NCBI GenBank assembly: GCA_030526155.1
Contig: JAUNDI010000001.1
Coordinates: forward strand, 62,001 to 126,000
Direction of reading: 5' to 3'
DNA length: 64,000 nt
DNA from: Bacteroidia bacterium
Lineage (GTDB): Bacteria > Bacteroidota > Bacteroidia > Bacteroidales > Marinilabiliaceae
The notes below the pieces were generated by a model that saw only the letters and a list, made by a program, of their open reading frames with translations, was not told the origin of the DNA and ran no database searches. Shown here in pieces: positions 37,166 through 47,800 of this stretch (its first letter is position 1; every line of letters starts with the position of its first letter). The position numbers and the translations under genes are program-made.

Positions 37166-38878
37166 ATGAAAAAGAGATTTTTATGCCTTCTAGCATTGGT
37201 CGCTTCGGTATCTTTCGTGGCTTGCGATGATGACGAGCCTGATGGAATAAAGACTGGCGGTCATGATAAGGAGGAGGTAGACCCTAAAGATGAGGTTGAT
37301 ACTGATTATACCTTTAAGATTCCTACCTATCAAGACGACTACTCTCAAATTGCTAGTTGGTCTAATAAGGATAAGTGGAACCTCGCTAATGTTCATGACC
37401 CTTCTGTAGCATATTATGATGGCTATTACTATATGTATGGCACAGATGCCTCATATGGTAATGAGCATGAGAAGGCTGGCAGAGGTAAGCATTTCCAAGG
37501 CAAGAGGTCGCAAGACCTAGTAAACTGGGAGTGGGTAGCTGGTCCATTTAGTGACGTCCCTACATGGGTAGTGCCTAAGCTTAACGAGATTCGTAAGGCT
37601 ATGAATCTCGACCCTCTCGAGAAGTCTGATATCGCTTTCGGTTATTGGGCTCCTGTAGTACGTCGTATTACTGTAGATGGTAAGACAAAATTGCGTATGT
37701 ACTACTCTATAGTAATAGATAATTATATCAAGTCGGGCAAAAAGGCTACCGAGGCTTTCGATGGTAGCTGGACTGAACGCGCTTTCATAGGTGTATGTGA
37801 GTCGACCGACCCTGCTGGTGGTAATTGGAAAGACCTAGGGTTTGTTACTTGCTCTTCTTCTGATAAGGGTACAGATTACTCTCGCGCTAGAGCTAATAGC
37901 TGGGCTGATGCTTATTTCTACTATAATGCTATAGACCCTACTTATATCGTTACCCCAGAGGGCGACCACTATCTTATTCATGGCTCTTGGCATTCGGGTT
38001 TTGCTCTCTTGAAGATTGACCCTTCTACTGGTAAGCCAGATCATGAGTTAGGATTGCCTTATGCTAATAATGCTGCCGACCTCCAAGCTCGTTACGGTAA
38101 GCGTGTAGCTACTCGTATCCCTACAGGTAAGTCTTATTGCCGTTGGCAGGGTAGCGAGGCTCCAGAGATAATATATAAGGATGGTTATTACTACCTCTTT
38201 ATGGCTTATGATGGTCTAGATGTACCTTATAATACACGTGTAGCTAGAGCTACAAATATCGAGGGTCCATATACTGATATCAGAGGTGTAGATATTACTA
38301 CTGGCGGCGATTGTTTCCCTATCGTTACTCACCCTTATAAGTTCTCTCAGGGCTATGGTTGGGTAGGTATATCGCATATGTGTGCCTTCCAAAATCGCTC
38401 TGGCGAGTGGTTCTATATGTCTCAGGGTCGCCTCCCTCAAAATGTAGGTGGTAATGCCTACTCTAATGCCATCATGATGGGTCATGTCCGTAAGATGGTA
38501 TGGTGCCCTGCCTCACCTGACGATCTCAATAATCTCTGGCCTATAGCTCTCCCTGAGCGTTATGCTCACGTGACCGACCAAACAAAGGTTACTAAGGCCG
38601 ACCTAGTGGGTACTTGGGAGCATATCAACCTTGGTTATAAGGCTTCTGTACAACAAACATCTAGCGAATTGGTACTTAATGAGGATGGTACAATGTCTGG
38701 TGCCCTCACCGGCAAGTGGAGCTACGATGCCGAGAAGAAGTACCTTAGACTCAATGATGTAATAGTATGCGTAGAGCGCGAGCTCGATTGGGAGACCTCT
38801 CCTAGAGCTGTCACTCTAGTATACGCAGGTACAGGCAAGAACCTAAATATGACATACTGGGGCAAGAAGGTTAAGTAA
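37166..38878 (+). CDS. GH43-family lipoprotein, probable endo-arabinanase
   Basis: A 570-residue lipoprotein (lipobox VSFVAC) with a five-bladed GH43 domain. The catalytic base is probably Asp78 (VHDPSVAYYDGYYYMYGT), the pKa modulator Asp257 (IDPTYIV) and the acid Glu331 (SEAPEIIYKDGYYYLF). A C-terminal beta domain (about 480-570, LVGTWEHINLG) resembles that of extracellular endo-1,5-alpha-L-arabinanases. It probably cleaves arabinan at the cell surface before SusCD import. Xylan or arabinoxylan activity is the main alternative. It is the last gene of the locus, with a terminator downstream. Confidence 0.85.
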   Translation: MKKRFLCLLALVASVSFVACDDDEPDGIKTGGHDKEEVDPKDEVDTDYTFKIPTYQDDYSQIASWSNKDKWNLANVHDPSVAYYDGYYYMYGTDASYGNEHEKAGRGKHFQGKRSQDLVNWEWVAGPFSDVPTWVVPKLNEIRKAMNLDPLEKSDIAFGYWAPVVRRITVDGKTKLRMYYSIVIDNYIKSGKKATEAFDGSWTERAFIGVCESTDPAGGNWKDLGFVTCSSSDKGTDYSRARANSWADAYFYYNAIDPTYIVTPEGDHYLIHGSWHSGFALLKIDPSTGKPDHELGLPYANNAADLQARYGKRVATRIPTGKSYCRWQGSEAPEIIYKDGYYYLFMAYDGLDVPYNTRVARATNIEGPYTDIRGVDITTGGDCFPIVTHPYKFSQGYGWVGISHMCAFQNRSGEWFYMSQGRLPQNVGGNAYSNAIMMGHVRKMVWCPASPDDLNNLWPIALPERYAHVTDQTKVTKADLVGTWEHINLGYKASVQQTSSELVLNEDGTMSGALTGKWSYDAEKKYLRLNDVIVCVERELDWETSPRAVTLVYAGTGKNLNMTYWGKKVK

Positions 38879-38897
38879 TTTTCTCCCCTTATTACAC

Positions 38898-38938
38898 AAT
38901 AGTGGCGTCTACTTCTCAGTTGGCGCCACTATTTTTTA
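38898..38938 (+). terminator. Rho-independent terminator of the PUL operon
   Basis: Stem AATAGTGGCG / CGCCACTATT with a 16-nt loop followed by a T-run, 20 bases after the GH43 stop. Confidence 0.8.
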
Positions 38939-38948
38939 TAATGTTTGT

Positions 38949-39025
38949 ATATTCTAAACTTATTTCATTATCACTTCCCTATACACTCTCTCTAACCTCG
39001 CTCATACCTCGCTCTATACAGGCTC
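38949..39025 (-). repeat. Dispersed 11-bp-unit repeat, copy 2
   Basis: On the minus strand four 11-bp units (tatagagcgag, gtatgagcgag, gttagagagag, tgtatagggaa) follow gagcctg and are followed by gataatg and tttagaatat. Identity with copy 1 is high through the first two units and the tail. It lies between convergent genes, just after the PUL terminator. Confidence 0.75.
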
Positions 39026-39121
39026 AACACAGCAAGCATAAATATTTCTTATAAAAGTCGCCTACCCTATGTACATCCTTTACATGCTTATGGGAGTATC
39101 ATATCTATAAGAGTATCTTAT

Positions 39122-41089
39122 CTAAACCTCCTTAATAAGACCGTTGCGGTATGCCATTAGTAAGCGCTGGAGGTTGGTTATCTGCTCTGTGAGCTCTTTC
39201 CCTCTGTCTGTATCACGCACTAGCATACGGTGACTCTTAAACTCTACTAGTTGCATACGGCTATGGATATCGGTACCGTCTAATACAGCCTTCTCTTTGC
39301 TCTCAAATGCCTCGTGCTGCACTAGTTGCAAGCCATGACTATTGTATATCAATGTATAACCTGCAATACCAGTGGTAGCATGGTATGCCTTTGAGAAGCC
39401 TCCATCTATTACTAGTCGCTTGCCGTTGGCGCGTAGCGGACTCTCGCCGTTGGTAGTACGTACTGGTATATGTCCATTGATGATACGCGACACTTGTGGA
39501 TTTAATCCAAACTCAACGAGTATAGCGTCACAGGTCGACTCTAAGTCGCACAGCTCATAATAGGCCCCTTTCTGCTCCTTATAGGTCTCCTTGTCGGCTA
39601 TGAAATAGCGCTCAAAGGTGGTCATCTTATCTTTGTTGTATAATGGAGAATCCGGACCGCACCATAGGTACCACATATAGTCCAAGGCATTGTGCCTTGT
39701 GTGGTTGTCCTTAGCAAAATATGCATCGCGTATCACACGGTCTAGTCGCTCCATTAGGGCTCTGCCGCTATATACCACACCATCTATAGATACCTCTTTG
39801 AATGTGCCATCGGCATTGAGAGGTACTGAGGCATGGTAGAGTAGGTTGTTATTTCTAGTTAGGAATAGACTGCCATGCTGGTATAGACAACGAAGATGCT
39901 TCTGTAGTCGCTCCGAACAGGTAAATGAGTGGAATAGCTGATCCATAAGACGAGTCTCCTCTGGTGTGAGCGTATATGGGTCGTTAGGGTCCACTGTTGG
40001 GAACTGCTTGTCTGTAAGAGGATATGTCTTGCCATTAATGGTTATGGTGCCCTCCTCTTTATTTATGAGGTGTAGCATGCGCCTATCGTCCATCTTGTAC
40101 TCAGGATGACGAGCAATAATCTGTCCCTCAAGTTTGAATTGGATAATAGATATTGCCTTGTGCATCTTGGCCATCATGGTGGTAGAGTGTGCCATGCGGC
40201 TATTGGCTTCGTACTCCTTGACTTGAAACTCTCTACAAGGGTCATTACCATAGAAGTCTATGGCAAAGGTAGCCAATGGTAATAGATTGATAGAGTAACC
40301 CTCTTCGAGAGTCTCCACATTCATATAACGTATTGATATACGCACCACATTGGCAATAAGGGCTAAGTTGCCTGCTGCCGCACCCATCCAAGAGATATCA
40401 TGGTTGCCCCACTGAATATCAAAATCATGATAGGTACAAAGGGCATCCATAATAGCACAAGCGCCAGAACCACGGTCGTATACATCGCCCACTATATGTA
40501 GCGAGTCGATAACAAGGCGATGTATGAGTTGGCATATAGCTACGATGAACTCGACCGACCTATTGGTATTAATTATGGAGTTGATAATACCCGCATAGTA
40601 ATCCTGCTTGTTGGGCTCACTCTGCTGCTCATGGAGAAGCTCCTCGATGATATATGCAAAATCCTTAGGGAGGAGTTTACGTACCTTAGAACGTGTATAT
40701 TTTGAGGATACCACACGAGCCACCTCTACCACTCGATGTAGAGTTATGCGATACCAATCGTCTAAATTAGATTCCGTCTGGGTAATAAGGCGTAACTTAT
40801 CCTCTGGGTAGTATATGAGAGAGCAAAGCTCATTCTTATCAGATTCACGGAGATTCATACCAAAGATATCATCTACCTTACGACGAATAACACCCGATGC
40901 ATTCTTAAGCACATGTTGAAATGCAACATTCTCACCATGTAAATCACTAATGAAATGCTCCGTACCCTTAGGGAGGTTAAGAATAGCCTCAAGGTTTATT
41001 ATTTCTGTTGCAGCAGAAGCAATATTTGGAAATTTCTCTGCTAGTAGCTTTAGGTAGCGCTGGTCGTCTTTTACTTCTTGGATAGTCAT
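39122..41089 (-). CDS. fbp: Fructose-1,6-bisphosphatase class III
   Basis: Gluconeogenic enzyme releasing the C1 phosphate of fructose 1,6-bisphosphate; 655 residues, normal for class III. It belongs to the metallophosphoesterase type, with HFISDLHGE, VGDVYDRG, WGNHD and later NGHIPV carrying the metal ligands. The ATG at 41089 (MTIQEVKDDQRYLKLL) matches the family N terminus; an earlier in-frame start at 41131 lies within the promoter. It is a monocistronic minus-strand gene convergent with the PUL. Confidence 0.95.
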   Translation of the reverse strand: MTIQEVKDDQRYLKLLAEKFPNIASAATEIINLEAILNLPKGTEHFISDLHGENVAFQHVLKNASGVIRRKVDDIFGMNLRESDKNELCSLIYYPEDKLRLITQTESNLDDWYRITLHRVVEVARVVSSKYTRSKVRKLLPKDFAYIIEELLHEQQSEPNKQDYYAGIINSIINTNRSVEFIVAICQLIHRLVIDSLHIVGDVYDRGSGACAIMDALCTYHDFDIQWGNHDISWMGAAAGNLALIANVVRISIRYMNVETLEEGYSINLLPLATFAIDFYGNDPCREFQVKEYEANSRMAHSTTMMAKMHKAISIIQFKLEGQIIARHPEYKMDDRRMLHLINKEEGTITINGKTYPLTDKQFPTVDPNDPYTLTPEETRLMDQLFHSFTCSERLQKHLRCLYQHGSLFLTRNNNLLYHASVPLNADGTFKEVSIDGVVYSGRALMERLDRVIRDAYFAKDNHTRHNALDYMWYLWCGPDSPLYNKDKMTTFERYFIADKETYKEQKGAYYELCDLESTCDAILVEFGLNPQVSRIINGHIPVRTTNGESPLRANGKRLVIDGGFSKAYHATTGIAGYTLIYNSHGLQLVQHEAFESKEKAVLDGTDIHSRMQLVEFKSHRMLVRDTDRGKELTEQITNLQRLLMAYRNGLIKEV

Positions 41090-41128
41090 GCTAATGCCTT
41101 TTGAGTATATGAAATTGCTATGTGTCCA

Positions 41129-41136
41129 CAAATATA
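41129..41136 (-). promoter_or_regulatory. -7 element TATATTTG for fbp
   Basis: Minus-strand TATATTTG matches TAnnTTTG and sits 39 nt before the ATG at 41089. It supports that start over the upstream one. Confidence 0.6.
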
Positions 41137-41144
41137 ATCTCTTT

Positions 41145-41178
41145 TTTGGTAACTAGACGTCTTTTTTCGTTATCTTTG
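41145..41178 (+). promoter_or_regulatory. Promoter of dnaN
   Basis: TTTG at 41145-41148 and TATCTTTG at 41171-41178, separated by 22 bp, give a leader of about 25 nt before the dnaN ATG. Confidence 0.6.
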
Positions 41179-41209
41179 CGCAATAGAGAATAAATAACAC
41201 TGAAAATAT

Positions 41210-42328
41210 ATGAAGTTTAAAGTATCATGTGGCGACTTAGAGCGTCGTCTTTCGGTACTTGGCCGTGTCATAGAGAGCAAGCCAGCTGTACCTATTTGGG
41301 GGCATTTCCTTTTCGAGACAAAAGGTGATAGTCTCATCATCACAGCAGGTTCGTCTGATGTAATTATGTACACAGAGCTCTCTGTAATGGACTCTGAGGG
41401 AGATGCCAAGGCAGTAGTACCTGGCGGTAAGGTTATGGAGTACCTTAAGAAACTCCCAGAACAGCCTATCGAAATTTCTATAGATGATGCTACTCATGCC
41501 ATCCAGATTTCTACACTAATGGGTACTAGCTCCCAGACAGGTGAGTCGGCAGAGGAGTGGCCAAACGTACCAGCGTTGAGCCCAGAGGCACAGACCTTCT
41601 CAGTATCATCGCAAAGCCTACTCAATGGTATCGCACGTACAGCATTCGCCGTAGCAAATGATACTCTACGTCCTGCATTGAATGGTATATATTTCGATAT
41701 TGAGCCTACAATGCTTACTATGGTAAGTACCGACTCACATCGCCTAGTGCGCTACTGCCGTACAGATGTGCAGCCAGGTATCAATGCCTCATTCATCCTA
41801 AATAAGCGTCCAGCAGCTCTCCTCAAGGGTGTGCTCGACAAGGTAGACTCTACAGTAAGCATCTCATTCGACTCAAAGCATATCATGTTCCAGATGCCTC
41901 TCTATACTGTAATCTGTCTACAGCCAGAGGGTGCATACCCAGCATATAAGAGCGTAATACCTGCTAATGGCAACCCTCATAAGTTGACCATCAACAGACA
42001 AGACTTATCAAATGCTGTGAGCCGCGTATTGTTGTTCTCTGATAATACAAAGCTCCTACGTCTAGATATAACATCTAATAGCGTTACTGTATCGTCTCAA
42101 GACCTTGACCTATCTTGTAAGGCAAGTGAGACTATCTCTTGTGAGTATACAAGCGACGATATGACTATTGGCTTCAAGGGCGCCTTCTTCTCTGACGTAC
42201 TCGTAAATATGGAGTGCCAAGAGATAGAGATCTCATTGGCCGACCCTGCACGCTCGGCACTCTTCTCTCCTGCACTTAAGAGAGATGGCGAGGATGAGCT
42301 TATGCTCCTCATGCCAATGAAGGTGTAA
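41210..42328 (+). CDS. dnaN: DNA polymerase III beta sliding clamp
   Basis: Ring-shaped processivity factor, 372 residues, with three similar domains. The N terminus MKFKVSCGDLERRLSVLGRVIESKPAVPIWGHF... is typical of Bacteroidota clamps, and the C-terminal MLLMPMKV closes the protein at the hydrophobic partner-binding cleft. It is not next to dnaA or recF. It has its own promoter and a long terminator, so it looks monocistronic. Confidence 0.96.
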   Translation: MKFKVSCGDLERRLSVLGRVIESKPAVPIWGHFLFETKGDSLIITAGSSDVIMYTELSVMDSEGDAKAVVPGGKVMEYLKKLPEQPIEISIDDATHAIQISTLMGTSSQTGESAEEWPNVPALSPEAQTFSVSSQSLLNGIARTAFAVANDTLRPALNGIYFDIEPTMLTMVSTDSHRLVRYCRTDVQPGINASFILNKRPAALLKGVLDKVDSTVSISFDSKHIMFQMPLYTVICLQPEGAYPAYKSVIPANGNPHKLTINRQDLSNAVSRVLLFSDNTKLLRLDITSNSVTVSSQDLDLSCKASETISCEYTSDDMTIGFKGAFFSDVLVNMECQEIEISLADPARSALFSPALKRDGEDELMLLMPMKV

Positions 42329-42335
42329 GAAATTA

Positions 42336-42398
42336 TATCCATTTTCTGATTCTCTGCGTATATGCAAGAGAATCAGAAAATATGGATAATAATTTTTT
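42336..42398 (+). terminator. Long hairpin terminator after dnaN
   Basis: An uninterrupted 15-bp stem (ATTTTCTGATTCTCT / AGAGAATCAGAAAAT) is extended by TATCC/GGATA past a two-base bulge, and is followed by a T-run. It separates dnaN from the downstream membrane protein gene. Confidence 0.8.
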
Positions 42399-42414
42399 TA
42401 CACTATAATACACT

Positions 42415-43434
42415 ATGACTCTTGCAGCACTATTTATAGCCGCAGATATTGCGATGATTGCCCTATGGGGCTATTTTGCATATACTAAGAGACCGCATAT
42501 TAGTCTACGTGCCATGTTCATGATTATCGCTGGTATAGTGACAATCATGGTGGAGTGTTTCCCAAATACAGATATAGGCATAGCCTCTAGCTACTTTTTG
42601 CTTACAGCGGGTCTTATACACTATCTTTCAAATCGCAAGGGAAAGAATGATATCCTATTTATCGTTACCTATATAGCATCTGTTATCCCCGTATCCATCC
42701 TTCCATATGTCATTGAGGATTCTCCTTATGAGAAGATGGTAAAGAGTTTCAAGTATAAGGATGTGAAGACTCTTGCCAACTTAATAGACGTAAGCATATT
42801 GCCCTCTTTCGAGTTGGATACATTATACATAGATGATAATATATCTGACCCTAAACTAATAACTGCAAAGTTTGTCTATAAGGCAGATTTCGACAAGAAG
42901 AGTTATCTCGAGAATGTGGAGCTAATGAAGCAGATGTATCCCCGTCATATCCATAGTACCCAAATTAACCAAAATAGGGAGATGTATTTTGCTAGTGAGG
43001 TGACAAATGGTGCGGAGTGCCGCACATTCTCATCTGCTGCTATAGACCTATATGATACAGGCTTCTCTGTTACATACGGTGAATATAATGACCGTGTTGA
43101 CCCTGTCCATATTGGTTACCTATCGCAAGTATTCGGCGATATTCCAGAGCATACATCAATATTCCGTCGTAACGTCCACTCATGGGTAAAGGTAGATGGA
43201 GAGGAAATAATACTCCTTGAGACACCATTATATAGTGAGGATATAGAGCGACTCAAGATAGTATGTACTCGTGAGCCATTATGGAGTGTGGAGTCTAGTA
43301 ATGATACTTTTATATTGAAATATACCAATATTATCAACAACAAGACCACACACACTGTGACATATACAATGACACCCGACCAATATGGCGGGTGCGAATC
43401 AATACATGTAAGGAGTATCAGAGAGTCTAGATAA
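42415..43434 (+). CDS. Membrane protein of unknown function
   Basis: A 339-residue protein I do not recognise. About four hydrophobic segments span residues 1-105 (LAALFIAADIAMIALWGYFAY, AMFMIIAGIVTIMV, IASSYFLLTAGLIHYL, ILFIVTYIASVIPVSILPYV). They are followed by a soluble domain of about 230 residues without a known motif, probably extracytoplasmic. It lies between the dnaN terminator and the efflux operon, with which it converges only 4 bases apart. No clear promoter was found between the terminator and its ATG. Confidence 0.75.
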   Translation: MTLAALFIAADIAMIALWGYFAYTKRPHISLRAMFMIIAGIVTIMVECFPNTDIGIASSYFLLTAGLIHYLSNRKGKNDILFIVTYIASVIPVSILPYVIEDSPYEKMVKSFKYKDVKTLANLIDVSILPSFELDTLYIDDNISDPKLITAKFVYKADFDKKSYLENVELMKQMYPRHIHSTQINQNREMYFASEVTNGAECRTFSSAAIDLYDTGFSVTYGEYNDRVDPVHIGYLSQVFGDIPEHTSIFRRNVHSWVKVDGEEIILLETPLYSEDIERLKIVCTREPLWSVESSNDTFILKYTNIINNKTTHTVTYTMTPDQYGGCESIHVRSIRESR

Positions 43435-43438
43435 ATAT

Positions 43439-44872
43439 CTAGAGAACTCCTGATACCTTCTTATATTCTACTTTGCTTAGGTACAATTTGAAATAAGCGT
43501 CTACCTGTTGCTCATATGCCTGTTGCCATAGGGTTTGTGCCTCAAGATAGTCACTAAGAGGCTCCATCTCTGCTTGATAGTTCTTAAGGCTTAGTCGCAT
43601 ATTCTCTGCAGCTTGCTCGAGGTTCTTATCTGCTAGCTCTGCCTCAAGTTTAGCCTCCTCTAGATTATTGGCCGCTTGTGTAAGCTGGAGTTGCATCAAC
43701 TCGTTCTTACTCTCACGCTCATATCTCGCCTGCTCCAATTTGGCTTTTGCCGCTCGTATCTTGTTACTATTCTCCCCAAAATGGAATAGAGGAATGCTCA
43801 CATTTACAAGTACTGTACCACTGAAATCATCAAGTAAACGAGTATCATTAAGTTCTCCACCATAGGTATAACCGCCCATTGCCATAAGTCCTACCTCTGG
43901 TCTAGAGGCACTCTTATCAAGATTCACCTGTTGCTCAGCTATATTTACCTGTTGCTCCAATATCTTATACTCGGGACGCATAGAGATATCGGTAGTATTA
44001 TTAACCTCAATATCTTCTACTGAAGGGAACTCACTACTTACGGCTATAGGGCTCATCAGTGGCTTACCTATTATTCGGCATAGGTTCATTGAGGCCAAAC
44101 GCTTTGCATTCTCTGCCTTACGTATATTTAGCTCGCTCTCGTTGAGCTTAACAATTACCTTTAGCACATCATTCTTAGGCTTAAGACCATTCTTGTAGGC
44201 ACTCTGCACATTGTTCATAAGCTCTTGTAGTACCTCATTATATCTCAGTGCTACCTTAAGCATCTCGTTGGCCTTAACACATAGGGCGTATGCATTATCT
44301 ACCTCTACTATTACATTCTGTTTTACAAGAGTATTATTGGTTTGTGCCATCTGTAGTCCCGATTGTGCCATCTTATTCGCAGCCTTTATCTTGCCACCCA
44401 TATATATAGGTTGCTCGAGAGTTATATTTGCTATGGCAACAGGACCTACCTTATAGTCTATCTTTATCTCGTTAGGTAGCTCAAGCGGACTAGCCCCTGC
44501 TCCTAGCTGATTCATGATAGCCTCGTAATATTGGGGGTGTTCTGATCCTATTATTAACGCCAACCCTTGAATGGTATTAGCTACATTCCCCATAACACTA
44601 TTAACAGCATTCCCTATACCTGTTAGGTCGTATGAGAAACTACCGCCAGCAGTACTATATAGTCCTGTAGCACCTAACTTGATATTTGGTTTATATAGGG
44701 CTTTATAGCTCTTTACAGTATACTCTGCCCCCTTGGTCTGTTCGTGTGCAGCCTTTATCTCTTTATTATTCTCCAAGGCTAAATCGCGACACTGCTGTAG
44801 AGTAAGTGTCTCTTGAGCAAGGGCGGTCAATGAGATTAGTATCGTAGATATTGAGAATATAATCTTTTTCAT
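43439..44872 (-). CDS. TolC-family outer-membrane efflux protein
   Basis: Outer-membrane channel of a tripartite pump; 477 residues with signal peptide (ISTILISLTALAQ). It starts with LTLQQCRDLALENNKEIKAA, the usual OEP repeat, and the second repeat contains LEQQVNIAEQQVNLDKSASRPEVGL. Long coiled-coil helices fill the region to the C terminus. It is third in the adaptor-RND-TolC operon, 12 bases after the RND gene. Confidence 0.94.
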   Translation of the reverse strand: MKKIIFSISTILISLTALAQETLTLQQCRDLALENNKEIKAAHEQTKGAEYTVKSYKALYKPNIKLGATGLYSTAGGSFSYDLTGIGNAVNSVMGNVANTIQGLALIIGSEHPQYYEAIMNQLGAGASPLELPNEIKIDYKVGPVAIANITLEQPIYMGGKIKAANKMAQSGLQMAQTNNTLVKQNVIVEVDNAYALCVKANEMLKVALRYNEVLQELMNNVQSAYKNGLKPKNDVLKVIVKLNESELNIRKAENAKRLASMNLCRIIGKPLMSPIAVSSEFPSVEDIEVNNTTDISMRPEYKILEQQVNIAEQQVNLDKSASRPEVGLMAMGGYTYGGELNDTRLLDDFSGTVLVNVSIPLFHFGENSNKIRAAKAKLEQARYERESKNELMQLQLTQAANNLEEAKLEAELADKNLEQAAENMRLSLKNYQAEMEPLSDYLEAQTLWQQAYEQQVDAYFKLYLSKVEYKKVSGVL

Positions 44873-44884
44873 AAAACATCAATT

Positions 44885-47800
44885 TTACTCACGTCCATCA
44901 TTATGTATGTGAAAGAATAGCGCATATAGTACTGGTACGAAAAACAATGTAATGAATGTAGCGAATAGCAAACCACCCATTATAGATGCCGCTAGAGAGC
45001 CAAACATGGAGTCGGGCAATAGTGGTATCATACCAAGTATAGTGGTAAGAGAGGCCATCATTACTGGTCGTAGTCTACTTTGCGAACTCTCTATCAATGC
45101 CTTTACTGGCTCTTTGCCTTTGGATAATTGTAATGCAATCTCGTCCATCAGTACTATACCATTCTTGATAAGCATACCTATCAAACCAAGTGTACCTACA
45201 ATAGCCACAAAGTTGAAAGTCTTACCCGTCAATAGCATTACTGCCACTACTCCCACTATCACAAATGGTATGCAACAGAATATTATAGTTGGCTTCTTGT
45301 AATCTTTGAATAGCATAATGAGTATAGCAATCATCAAGATAATAGCCAATGGGAAGTTCTTAAATAAATACTTCATAGACCTTGTTGAGGCCACCTTTTC
45401 TCCTTGCCAATTCAATGAGTAACCCGCTGGAAGCTCGATCTTCTCTATCTTCTGTGCTACCGCTCTCCACGCCTTCTCTGTCTCTATGCCTGGGGCCGGT
45501 GAGCATTGTACTCTCTGACTTCTCTGTCCATTATAGCGAGGTATTACTGTAGGCTCCCACTCAATATTTATTCCATTAGAGACCTGTCTAAGAGGTGTAG
45601 TACTGAGTAGCTTCTCTATTACCTCCTCTTTGTCAACATTGCCAGATTTAACCTTTACGAGCGACTCCTTGGTCAATAGTCCGCTTATTGAAGGTATGGT
45701 AGAGAATATGCTTGTATTGCCCAAATCCTCCAATGCTTTACCCTCGGTATCTGTGCTCTTAACATATACTGTCTTAGCATGGCTGCCATCGTAGAATGAG
45801 CCAATAGGTATACCTCCAGTAGCGGTAAGTAAAGACATACTTACGTCGGATCTGCTCAACCCCAATGCACGTGCAGCAGGCTGGTCGTACTCCACTGTAA
45901 GCACAGGCTGCATAGGCTCCCAGTTGGTAGTTATCAAACATACCTCAGGTGTAGTCTCCATTATATGGCGTGCCGAATCAGCTAACTGATGCAACACCTC
46001 TGGATCTGGACCTAAGAATTGTGCCTCAATGGGGTATTTCTTAAACATCAAGTTATACCTTTTCAACTTAAGGTAGGCATCAGGATATCTCTTTGATAGC
46101 TCCTCCTGTATATTGTCTAGATTGTCTACCAATGCCTCAGGACTCTCAAAGTCTATTATCAACTCACCATAAGATAGTGATGGCAATGCTATACTTCTTA
46201 CTAGGTTATATCTACCAGGAGTTCCGCCTATAGATGTAGTAACACGTGTCACCTCTTTACGTGTCTTAAGGTATGCCTCTATCTCAGCTAGGTCTTTCTT
46301 TACCTTAGTATAGTTATTACCCTCAGGTAGCTTATACTCCATATATAGCTGGTCGTACACCATATCAGGGAAGAAACCTTGTCTCATTTGTGTATACCCT
46401 ATACCCGAGAGAATCAAGAGTATTACCATAGAGACTACTATAGTTACCCTATGCTTAAGGTTCCAATTGAGTATTCTGCTAAGTATCACATATACCTTAC
46501 CAGTATACATGTCGTCATTATCTTCACCCTCGTTATTACTCTTTTCTGCTTTAAGCATAGAGTCGGCCATCAAAGGTACATGTAGCAATGCTAACACCCA
46601 ACTTAATAGAAGAGATACAGCCAAGACAATGAATAGGTCGCGTACATATATACCTGCTGTGTCGGGCGACATATATATAGGTAGGAATGCCAATATAGCA
46701 ATAAGAGTAGCGCCAAGTAGTGGCATGGCAGTCTGCTTGCCTATCGATGTCAGTGCCTCCATTCTAGACTTTCCTGCCTTAAGGTCGACAAGTATTCCAT
46801 CTACTATCACTATCGCATTATCTACAAGCATACCCATAGCCAATACGAACGATGCAAGAGATACTCTCTGCATAGTACCATCTGCTGCCGAAAGGAATAG
46901 GAACGAACCAAGAACGGTAATAATAAGGCTAGCTCCTATTATCATACCACTCTTCAATCCCATGAAGATCATGAGTATTACTACCACAATGGCAACAGAC
47001 TCTATAAGGTTGATGATAAATGTACCTAGCGACTCGCTTACCCTCTGTGGCTGGTAGAATATCTTGTTACACTCCACACCAGCAGGTAGGCGTGTCTCTG
47101 TAAGCTCCTCAAGCTTTTTCTCTACGGATGCGCCTATCTTCAAAATATCAGTGCCCGACTGTGCTGCTATCAATATTCCTATAGCATGTTCACCATCATA
47201 TAACAACTCATTACGGCATGACTCTGCTGTTCCCTCCTCTATATCGGCGATATCTCTAAGACGCAACTGGTCATTATCATGACCTTGTATTATCATCTTG
47301 CCTATCTCGTCTACGGTCTTGAACTTATCGCTCACTGTCACACGTAGCCTATAGTCGCCATTATCAAAATATCCAGTATAGTTTGTCTTGTTCTGTCCAT
47401 TAAGCGTCGAGAGCACCTCCACAGGAGAGACGCCCATATTTGACATTCTATCTTGCTTCAAACTGATATTTATATTCTCGGCTCTCTTACCATATATGTC
47501 TACTCTAGAGACACCATCTAGATCATTCAGTTCGCGTTTAATTAGCTCAGCATAGTCGCCCAATAGCTGCTCAGGTACGCCATCGCCAGTCAACGCATAA
47601 AACATACCATAAACATCGCCAAAGTCGTCCCTCACCTGAGTCGTGACTCCCTCTGGTAAGAGAGCAGCACAATCATTCACCCTTCTTCTCAGGAGGTCCC
47701 AAAACTGCTCTACATCGCCATCGTTTACAGTACTCTCTAGCTCTACTTGCAATATCGCTATATCGTTCATTGAGTAGCTTTCAATATTATCTATGTTACC

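Noticed and set aside
46467..47057. A 196-codon plus-strand frame inside the RND pump gene
   Set aside because: Antisense shadow of conserved RND helices; no promoter or recognisable product.
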